A stretch of 64,000 nt of DNA from Vreelandella salicampi (GTDB lineage Bacteria > Pseudomonadota > Gammaproteobacteria > Pseudomonadales > Halomonadaceae): the NCBI RefSeq assembly GCF_013415105.1, contig NZ_JACCDF010000006.1, forward strand, positions 1 to 64,000, read 5' to 3'. A program made the position numbers and the translations under genes. Shown here one piece after another: positions 57,353 to 64,000 of the stretch. Under the pieces are notes generated by a model. That model saw only the letters and a list, made by a program, of their open reading frames with translations, had not been told where the DNA came from and made no database searches. Numbering within the stretch: position 1 is the first letter of the stretch; each line of letters begins with the position of its first letter.

Positions 57353-58039
57353 ATGTCTGATTCTGATGCAACAACACGAATCGTGCCTGATGTTGACCAA
57401 AGTTTGAACGCCCAGCACCTGCGCCATCGCAAAGGTCCTGCTCTTTGGCCGTTGTGGCTTGCTGTAATAGCGATAATAGCCGTACTTGGCGCCGCAGCCG
57501 CGGGGCTTTGGTTTGAGCGAGAGCGTCTCTTGAGCGAGCTAAATCGTGTAAGTGGTGAAGTCTCCAATATGCATGCACGCTTAGACGCGGATGACAGCGA
57601 TGTACAAGAAACGTTAAACTTGGTGCAAGCGCAAATGAGCACCCTTTTTCAAGAGCAAGAGCAGCTATCCGTTGCGCTGAAAAACGCACGGGAAGAGCTG
57701 TTTAGCCTCATCCCTGCCAGCGAGGATATGGTTTCGGCCGATGCTATTGAAGCTTTGCTGCAACAAGTCGAGCAGCAACAAGAACGGTCTCAACTACGGG
57801 ATGGTCAACTCGCCGCTATCAATGCTTCGCTCAATGCGTTAGAGCAGTCAAGCGATAGCGCGCAAGAACGACTCACAGAAGAAATTGAGGTGCTAGTCGA
57901 ACAAAGTCGCGAACGTAAAGACACGTTAGATGCTCTAGAACAAGAGTGGCAGCAACGCTTAGAGGCGCTAGAAGGCGATGTTCGCCAAGTACGCCAATCG
58001 CAGCTTGCGTTGAGTGCTCAGCTAGAAATGCTGCGTTGA
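57353..58039 (+). CDS. Membrane-anchored coiled-coil protein (unknown)
   Basis: 228 residues. Short acidic N-terminus, one membrane helix (about 32-52, LWPLWLAVIAIIAVLGAAAAGLWF) and then about 170 residues of near-continuous coiled coil rich in Glu, Gln, Leu (LLSELNRVSGEV...LEMLR). No enzymatic motif. Bitopic with a long periplasmic rod is the simplest topology. GGAGAG upstream of ATG 57353; 12 bp after the dehydrogenase-like gene and 33 bp before tamA, implying a shared envelope role. Family not recognised. Confidence 0.82.
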   Translation: MSDSDATTRIVPDVDQSLNAQHLRHRKGPALWPLWLAVIAIIAVLGAAAAGLWFERERLLSELNRVSGEVSNMHARLDADDSDVQETLNLVQAQMSTLFQEQEQLSVALKNAREELFSLIPASEDMVSADAIEALLQQVEQQQERSQLRDGQLAAINASLNALEQSSDSAQERLTEEIEVLVEQSRERKDTLDALEQEWQQRLEALEGDVRQVRQSQLALSAQLEMLR

Positions 58040-58072
58040 ACAGATGCCACGTTATTGGCTAGGACATGATTT

Positions 58073-59932
58073 ATGGGAATGAAACGCCGAGGACGGGCAG
58101 TCAATACGCTGGAATACGTCACACTCTTCCCGCTGCTATGTTTTTCCTCCGGAGCCATGGCCTTCGATGTGACGATCAATGGCGTGGAAGACGAGGTTCG
58201 CGGAAATATTAGCGCTTACTTAGAGAACCTCGAAGCGGAAGAATACACTCGCATGCGCCTGGAAAATGAAGTCAAACAACGTGCCGCCGAAGCCATGCGT
58301 CCCTATGGGTATTACGAGCCGACTATTAGTGTCGCGTTGGGTGAAGAGAGTGTTGAGGCCACGCTGGAGATAGAGCCTGGCCCGCATGTCACCATTGAAA
58401 CACTCGACATTCAACTAGAAGGGGATGCACGCGAAGATCCGCCTTTTACTCAAGCTGTCGACAACTTTCCTTTGCAAGAGGGCGACGTGTTACGCCACTC
58501 GCCTTGGGATAACCTACGTAGCCAGCTGTCAGCACTGGCGTTAGAACGTGGCTATTTCGATTCGCAATTTATTGATCGACGTATGGAAGTGCGTCCCTAC
58601 GAGCAAAGCGCACGCTTATACATGACGTTCGCCAGTGGCCCTCGCTATCAATTTGGTGACGTGGCCATTAGCGGTAGTCACATTGTGCCTGAGCGTTTAC
58701 AAAACTTACGGACTTTTGAAACGGGAGAGCCTTACCGTGCCGAAGTTATTGCTCAGTACAATCAACGATTGTCTGAAACCGGTTGGTTTCGTTCTGCGGC
58801 AGTTCGCCCAAGGTTAGCGAGCGCACGAGAACTGGTTGTCAATCAGCCGCCTAGTGGCGAAGGGACTTGGTGGCAAGAGGCAACCCCCGAGCAAGTACAG
58901 CGTTCTTACGTCAGCCGTGCCGCGCTTCAAAGCGTGATGAGCGTAAGCCATCGTGAAGACCAATTACTGCCCATCGATGTCAGTGTCGAACCTGCTGATC
59001 GCCATCAGCTTGAAGTGGGTGTGGGTTATGCCACCGATATCGGGCCGCGTTTGCAGTTTGGCTGGCAACAGCCCTGGATTAATCGTTTTGGACACAGTTT
59101 AAACCACGATTTATACATTTCCGCGCCGGAGCAGCGCTTTTCAGGACGTTATCGCATACCGATGGAAAATCCCTTGCGCGATAGCTATCAGCTGCAATAC
59201 GGGATTAAAAACGAAGACGACAACGATACCCGCTCACTGGGAGCGACCGTTGAGGTGGCGCGGCGTTGGCAATTTGATAACGATTGGGTGCAGTCAGTTT
59301 ACTTACGCACCACCTATGATGACTTCACCCAGGGGGGAAACGCCCAAAAAGTGTTGATTTACTACCCCGGGGTTCAATGGTCGCGTACCCGTACGCGCCA
59401 GCAGCGTTTTCCTACTTGGGGGGACCGTCAGCAGTTTTCGGTTGAATACTCCGATACCGCGTGGGGTTCCGATGCCCAGTTTTTGCGCGTTACCGGTGAT
59501 ACCGAATGGATCCGCATGCTAGGGCAAAACAACCGCTTTATTGGTGGCATCAGTATCGGTGCCATCGAAACCGACAATTTTGATCCCATTCCTCCATCGC
59601 TGCGCTTTTTTGCCGGTGGCGACAACAGCGTACGAGGTTATTCGTATGAAAGCCTCTCACCACGCAATGACGAAGGCCGGTTGCGCGGTGGTCAACAGCT
59701 TCTTGCTACCAGTATCGAGTACCAGCGCCGCGTGACCGGCAACTGGTGGGGGGCGGCATTTGTGGATAGCGGCGACGCCTTCGATGACTGGGGCCCCAAT
59801 GAACTGAAAACCGGTGCTGGCCTAGGGGTACGCTGGGTGTCACCTGTTGGCCCTATTCGCTTAGATGTTGCTCACCCGTTTGACCACGAAGACGCTTGGC
59901 GTTTGCACTTCTCCATCGGGCCGGAATTCTAG
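58073..59932 (+). CDS. tamA: Outer-membrane translocation/assembly module protein TamA
   Basis: 619 residues of the Omp85 superfamily. Signal peptide ends at AMA (residue 30), three POTRA domains span about 31-260 (VEDEVRGNISAYLENLEAEEYTRMRL...; GPRYQFGDVAISGSHIVPERL), and a 16-strand barrel follows, with the conserved loop motif FFAGGDNSVRGYSYESLSP and final strand VSPVGPIRLDVAHPF...LHFSIGPEF. With TamB it assists autotransporter/usher insertion and lipid transport to the outer membrane. ATG 58073 or 58079. Confidence 0.95.
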   Translation: MGMKRRGRAVNTLEYVTLFPLLCFSSGAMAFDVTINGVEDEVRGNISAYLENLEAEEYTRMRLENEVKQRAAEAMRPYGYYEPTISVALGEESVEATLEIEPGPHVTIETLDIQLEGDAREDPPFTQAVDNFPLQEGDVLRHSPWDNLRSQLSALALERGYFDSQFIDRRMEVRPYEQSARLYMTFASGPRYQFGDVAISGSHIVPERLQNLRTFETGEPYRAEVIAQYNQRLSETGWFRSAAVRPRLASARELVVNQPPSGEGTWWQEATPEQVQRSYVSRAALQSVMSVSHREDQLLPIDVSVEPADRHQLEVGVGYATDIGPRLQFGWQQPWINRFGHSLNHDLYISAPEQRFSGRYRIPMENPLRDSYQLQYGIKNEDDNDTRSLGATVEVARRWQFDNDWVQSVYLRTTYDDFTQGGNAQKVLIYYPGVQWSRTRTRQQRFPTWGDRQQFSVEYSDTAWGSDAQFLRVTGDTEWIRMLGQNNRFIGGISIGAIETDNFDPIPPSLRFFAGGDNSVRGYSYESLSPRNDEGRLRGGQQLLATSIEYQRRVTGNWWGAAFVDSGDAFDDWGPNELKTGAGLGVRWVSPVGPIRLDVAHPFDHEDAWRLHFSIGPEF

Positions 59933-59936
59933 GAGG
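59931..59936 (+). promoter_or_regulatory. Ribosome binding site that sets the TTG start of tamB
   Basis: AGGAGG overlaps the tamA stop codon (TAG, 59930-59932) and lies six bases before TTG 59943. No ATG or GTG in frame is near, which decides the TTG start. Confidence 0.75.
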
Positions 59937-59942
59937 CTTTTT

Positions 59943-62900
59943 TTGTCCCAGGTTGCTCATACGACGCCCAAGCGGCACCCACTTTCTACCCGAAAACGCC
60001 TCTGGCTTCTTGTATGGAGCCTCATTCGGCTGGTGATCGTGCTACCGCTGTGGGTGTTATCCCTGGTCATGTTGTTACTGGGCTGGGCGCTTTCGCCTTG
60101 GGGCACCGGTGTGCTGCTGGATCAAGCCGAGCAACGCGACTGGATCGAATTCGACCATCGTGAAGGCAGTTTGCTCGATGCGTTTCGTCTTGAAGGCTTT
60201 GCTTTAGACGCGGCAGGTATCGAGGTGACTATCGGTGAGTTTGAGCTTGCTTGGGCAGATGACTGCGTACTCTCGGGAAAACTATGCATCGACACCCTAC
60301 GCATCGCCCAAGCCGATATCCGTCTACCGGCGGCTGACACAGCACAAGAACCCGAAGAAGCGCCAGCAGAAAGTTCGCCAAGTGGCGCTATACGCTTTCC
60401 TTTTCCTCTCTCAGTGAGAGCGCTGGCCCTGGACGACGTGACCATCCACTTAGGTAACGGTACAAGGTTCGGCTGGGAGCATTTCGATAGCGCTATCCAA
60501 GCGGCCGAAGGCGGCATCGATATTTCACCCACCCACTGGGAAAAGCCAGAGCTTTATCTACCGCCAAGCAAAGGTGTTCGTCTAACACAAGATGCCGGCA
60601 CCCCGCTTAGCGCGGATGGAATCGATGCTGCCATTGCCATCCATGCGCCTCGCGCTGAAGCAGATGAAGGTGGCGAAACGAATAATGAAGCCCCGCTGCC
60701 TATCGATGAAGCGCTGGCCGAGCGAGAACCGATCACGCTGCCGGCTATTAAATTGCCACTCGACATCCGCATGCCGTCATTTAACGTCAATCAGTTTACT
60801 GTGTCCGGCGCGACTGAGTACCAAGTCGAGACGCTTGATGTTGGCATCGTCACAGAGGGCAGTCGCGTTACGCTAACGCACTTAAATGCCATGACCCCCG
60901 ATGCGCGTGTTGCGCTTACATCGGAAGTCACGCTTCACCAGGACTACCCGTTGACGGCCGAGCTTAACGTCGACGTGCTGGAATCCGAGCGGTTAAACAC
61001 GCTTGGGCTTGAGGCGCTAAGTGGCCAAAACCTGCGCCTCAATCTCAACGGCCCGCTTAGCGATTTAAACGCAGAACTTCGCGCGAAGGGAGCCCTACAG
61101 GCAAGCCTTGATGCCCAAGTTGATGCGCTTGCGCCAACGCTTCCGTTTAAGCTTCATCTACAAAGCGATACGGTCAGTTGGCCGCTTGCCACCACTAACG
61201 ACGAAGACGAACCGGTGGAGCCATACCGTTTGCAAGCGTTAGATCTCGCCATCGAGGGTAATTTAAACGATTACCGATTGACGCTGGATACACAAGCATC
61301 AGGTCCCGCCATTCCGATGACGCAGCTCTCGCTTACAGGTGAAGGTGACATCGGTCAATTTGCTTGGTCGCCACTTTTCCTACGCGTTAACGACAGCGAA
61401 ATTCGCAGCCAAGGGCAAATTAATTGGCTAAATCCGCTTGATCTATCAGCGTCGCTGACACTCTCTAACATCAATCCTGGTGACTTTGTTGAATCGCTAA
61501 ACGGCGACCTAAACGGCAATCTTGAGATCAATGCACGACAAGAGCAAGCGCGCTGGGCCGTGTCAATTCCGGCGCTGAACATTGATGGGGAGTTGATGGA
61601 TTATCCGTTATCGCTAAGCGCCGTGTTAGACGCCGATAGCGAACTGAATGCGAATATTCATGAGCTTCGCTTCGCACAAGGTAATAATCGCTTAAACGCC
61701 AGCGGCGAGCTTAGTGAAGACAATATGTCGCTCGATGCCGAGATCGATCTGCGCGAGTTAGCGACCCTCGCGCCGCAACTATCGGGGGCTTTAACCGGCG
61801 ATATTCAAGCCCGCGGCAGCTTTTCGCACCCCAACGTAAATACGTCTCTCAATGGCGAGGCGCTGCAGTTTGGAGAAAACCGACTTGAAACACTGCGCCT
61901 GAATGCCGATGTCAGTGGGTTGGACGACCCAAGCTTTGATGTAGCGCTTAACCTAGCCAATATAAACGCCGGTGGCCAAGCAATTGAGCGCGCTGAGGTC
62001 ACTCTCGATGGCCGTCTTTCTCAACACCGCTTGACCCTGGACACACAAGGCGCACCCCAGAACTCACTGCTTGAGCAAGCTTCAATGGCATTGGAAGGAA
62101 GCTTTAACCAAGCAGAAAAATACTACCGTTCCCGTATCACACCGATAGAAGTGGTTTCAGACGCCGGTACGATTCGCTTGGAAGACGCGCTGGATATCGA
62201 TTACCGCATAGCAAGCGGCGAAGCCAACGTATCACCGTTTTGTCTGCGCCGCGAGGAGGGCGGTGTCGTTTGCTCAGAAGAGCCCCTAAGCGCTTCCCCC
62301 ACTGCGGGAGAGGCCGTGCTCACGCTACGCGAAGTCCCGATGCAAATGGTCACGCCGTTTTTGCCCGAGGGCTGGTCATTGGACGGTGATACCACCGCCG
62401 ATGTGGCCGCCTCATGGCAGGACGGTGGGCAGCGTTGGCAGGCGGATATGCAGCTTTTGAGCGAACTGGCGATTACCGCCATTAACGACTTCGGCCAACC
62501 CGTCGAGCTTCCGCGCGTAACCCTCGACGCCCGCGTTAACGCAACCCCTGAGCGCGCCCAGGCTGATAGCACACTGTCTTTTTCTGAAGCAGGCGACGTC
62601 GGGCTTTCACTGTCCATAGCGGATCCGCTAGGAGAAGGCCGGCTAGATGGCGAGTTAACGGTTGAAGATGTGTTGCTCGCCCCGTATCGCCCAATGATAG
62701 TGGGCATGGATACTTTGGCCGGCAGGCTTAATGGCAACGTTCAGATTAGCGGTGTCACCGAGGAACCTGACTTACAAGGTCAGCTTGAACTTTCCGGCAT
62801 TAATGCCGCCGGCCCAGACTTACCGTTGGTTATCTCGGAAGGAGAAATCAACGTGGCACTCGATGGCCCGTCTGGCACGATTGACGGCTTTATTGGCGCT

Positions 62901-63998
62901 GAGCGCGGCCGCCTGAACATTACCGGCGATGCCGTTTGGCCAAGTAACGAGCCTTGGCGCATGGGTGTGGATCTTAACGCAACGCAAGCGCCGCTACTCA
63001 TCTCGCTGCCGCAGTTTGGCCGTTTAGAAGTGGCACCCGATATTCGCGTTCGAGTAACACCTGCGCGGTTACAGGTACGGGGTAACGTGCACGTGCCCTG
63101 GGCCCGGCTTGAGGTAGGAGACACGCCCAGCTCGGCAACGGGGCCTAGTAGCGATGAAATCATCATCACCGAGCGTGATGACCGTGAAGCGCAAGAGCGT
63201 AAGCAGGCTCGCGCAGAGAATGGAGAATCCAGTGCGGCCGATGAGTTGGCGCAAGAGGGCATGGCGATAGATGTGCTGCTCACGGTGACATTAGGCAGCG
63301 ATATGCAGTTGTCGGCGTACGGTTTAGAGTCCAATTTAGGTGGCACATTGGAGGTTCGTCAAGATAGTGGCGGACTACAGCTTTTCGGCGACGTTAACTT
63401 AGTCGATGGTCGCTTTAAGGCGTTTGGGCAGGACCTATTGATTCGGCGGGGAGAAATCCTCTTCAGTGGCCCACCAGGGTTGCCTACCCTTGATTTTGAA
63501 GCGATTCGCAATCCTGAGGTCACCGAAGATGATGTGATTGCCGGGCTCAGTGTAACGGGGCTTGCCGAAGCGCCCGACGTTGCTATCTTCTCTGAGCCGG
63601 CGATGAACGAGACGCGTGCGCTGTCGTATCTATTGCGCGGTCGTGCGCCGGATGCTAGTGGGGGCGGAGTGGATAACGCCGTGACGACAGCGCTCATCGG
63701 CATGTCGCTTGGTCGCACCGGCGGCGCGGTCGGCTCCATTGGTGAAGCCTTTGGTATTGATGACCTCACTTTAGATACCACCGGCGCCGGAGACGACAGC
63801 CAAGTCGCACTTACGGGTCAGCTCACCGATGATATTCGCGTTAGCTACGGGGTAGGGATTTTCTCCCCGATTGCCGAGCTTACATTGCGCTACACGCTCT
63901 GGCGCAACCTTTATTTGCAAGCGGTGTCAGGGACTTCTCAGGCTGTTGATCTCATCTATGAGTTTAATATCTCAGGCAACCCGCGCATTTTCGATTAA
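59943..63998 (+). CDS. tamB: Translocation/assembly module inner-membrane protein TamB
   Basis: 1351 residues from TTG 59943. N-terminal membrane anchor LWLLVWSLIRLVIVLPLWVLSLVMLLLGWAL (about 18-48), then a very long periplasmic beta-rich (repeating beta-groove, AsmA/VPS13-like) region, and the DUF490 C-terminus (about 1000-1351; GLQLFGDVNLVDGRFKAFGQDLLIRRGEILFSGPPGLPTLDFEAIRN; SYLLRGRAPDAS; YGVGIFSPIAELTLRYTLWRNLYLQAVSG). Works with TamA and in phospholipid transport to the outer membrane. The frame extends upstream inside tamA but is not coding there. Complete, ending 2 bp before the window edge. Confidence 0.95.
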   Translation: MSQVAHTTPKRHPLSTRKRLWLLVWSLIRLVIVLPLWVLSLVMLLLGWALSPWGTGVLLDQAEQRDWIEFDHREGSLLDAFRLEGFALDAAGIEVTIGEFELAWADDCVLSGKLCIDTLRIAQADIRLPAADTAQEPEEAPAESSPSGAIRFPFPLSVRALALDDVTIHLGNGTRFGWEHFDSAIQAAEGGIDISPTHWEKPELYLPPSKGVRLTQDAGTPLSADGIDAAIAIHAPRAEADEGGETNNEAPLPIDEALAEREPITLPAIKLPLDIRMPSFNVNQFTVSGATEYQVETLDVGIVTEGSRVTLTHLNAMTPDARVALTSEVTLHQDYPLTAELNVDVLESERLNTLGLEALSGQNLRLNLNGPLSDLNAELRAKGALQASLDAQVDALAPTLPFKLHLQSDTVSWPLATTNDEDEPVEPYRLQALDLAIEGNLNDYRLTLDTQASGPAIPMTQLSLTGEGDIGQFAWSPLFLRVNDSEIRSQGQINWLNPLDLSASLTLSNINPGDFVESLNGDLNGNLEINARQEQARWAVSIPALNIDGELMDYPLSLSAVLDADSELNANIHELRFAQGNNRLNASGELSEDNMSLDAEIDLRELATLAPQLSGALTGDIQARGSFSHPNVNTSLNGEALQFGENRLETLRLNADVSGLDDPSFDVALNLANINAGGQAIERAEVTLDGRLSQHRLTLDTQGAPQNSLLEQASMALEGSFNQAEKYYRSRITPIEVVSDAGTIRLEDALDIDYRIASGEANVSPFCLRREEGGVVCSEEPLSASPTAGEAVLTLREVPMQMVTPFLPEGWSLDGDTTADVAASWQDGGQRWQADMQLLSELAITAINDFGQPVELPRVTLDARVNATPERAQADSTLSFSEAGDVGLSLSIADPLGEGRLDGELTVEDVLLAPYRPMIVGMDTLAGRLNGNVQISGVTEEPDLQGQLELSGINAAGPDLPLVISEGEINVALDGPSGTIDGFIGAERGRLNITGDAVWPSNEPWRMGVDLNATQAPLLISLPQFGRLEVAPDIRVRVTPARLQVRGNVHVPWARLEVGDTPSSATGPSSDEIIITERDDREAQERKQARAENGESSAADELAQEGMAIDVLLTVTLGSDMQLSAYGLESNLGGTLEVRQDSGGLQLFGDVNLVDGRFKAFGQDLLIRRGEILFSGPPGLPTLDFEAIRNPEVTEDDVIAGLSVTGLAEAPDVAIFSEPAMNETRALSYLLRGRAPDASGGGVDNAVTTALIGMSLGRTGGAVGSIGEAFGIDDLTLDTTGAGDDSQVALTGQLTDDIRVSYGVGIFSPIAELTLRYTLWRNLYLQAVSGTSQAVDLIYEFNISGNPRIFD

Positions 63999-64000
63999 GT

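Noticed and set aside
59865..59942. tamB beginning at 59865 with 26 extra residues
   Set aside because: That stretch lies inside tamA in another frame and has no ribosome site, whereas AGGAGG is correctly placed for TTG 59943.
62201..63346. Long minus-strand ORFs inside tamB
   Set aside because: Ser/Pro-rich antisense shadows of a GC-rich coding frame.

Overview
The window reads as chromosome of a moderately halophilic gammaproteobacterium of the Halomonas/Vreelandella type. The basis is protein-level resemblance throughout, base composition that looks mid-50s percent GC by eye, and gammaproteobacterial gene neighbourhoods such as fmdB-aspS, ruvCAB-ybgC-tolQRAB-pal-cpoB, yciK/mupP/ubiG and tamAB. 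The assignment is inference; no database was searched. Nearly all of the sequence is core housekeeping DNA. The only mobile DNA seen is the end of an ISL3-type insertion sequence at the left edge.

Layout. 1-121: IS end. 0.2-9.2 kb: ppnN, a LysR gene, and a split glycine-cleavage locus, with gcvH-gcvP on the minus strand and a sodium/alanine-type symporter plus gcvT on the plus strand. 9.2-11.0 kb: LysM/LytM lipoprotein and a YihG-like acyltransferase. 11-16.4 kb: ketone-body (acetoacetate/3-hydroxybutyrate) genes lysR, scoAB and bdhA, interleaved with a DUF1338-like protein, grxA and an orphan HybE-like protein. 16.4-18.7 kb: RegB/RegA redox two-component system with a translationally coupled small membrane protein. 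18.8-21.5 kb: pyrC, mtnN, folD. 21.7-22.2 kb: tRNA operon Pro-Arg-His-His. 22.3-25.7 kb: a very large ammonium transporter-PAS-PAS-GGDEF-EAL fusion with a sigma-54-like promoter. 26-31 kb: D-amino-acid dehydrogenase-like enzyme, YjfB-like small protein, prfC, TatD-family nuclease, ygfZ. 31.2-34.8 kb: small HMA-like protein plus OsmC-like protein, then uvrB-nei. 34.9-39 kb: class I fumarase, cardiolipin synthase, HypT-like LysR. 39-42.5 kb: NadM-Nudix, yihY, acylphosphatase, 2-hydroxyacid dehydrogenase. 42.7-54 kb: fmdB-aspS-ruvCAB-ybgC-tol-pal-cpoB-yciK. 53.5-55 kb: mupP and ubiG on the minus strand. 55.1-64 kb: galU, a UDP-glucose-dehydrogenase-like gene that has lost its catalytic cysteine, a coiled-coil membrane protein, tamA and tamB.

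How they work together. Three themes stand out: one-carbon/glycine metabolism (gcvPHT, symporter, folD, ygfZ), C4 ketone-body or PHB turnover (scoAB, bdhA), and envelope integrity (Tol-Pal, TamAB, MupP, GalU, Cls). The most unusual items are the ammonium-channel/c-di-GMP fusion preceded by a sigma-54 type promoter, and the apparent UDP-glucose-dehydrogenase pseudoenzyme placed between galU and tamAB. Secondary items are a perfect palindrome upstream of gcvH, an orphan HybE-like chaperone, and the membrane partner of RegB.
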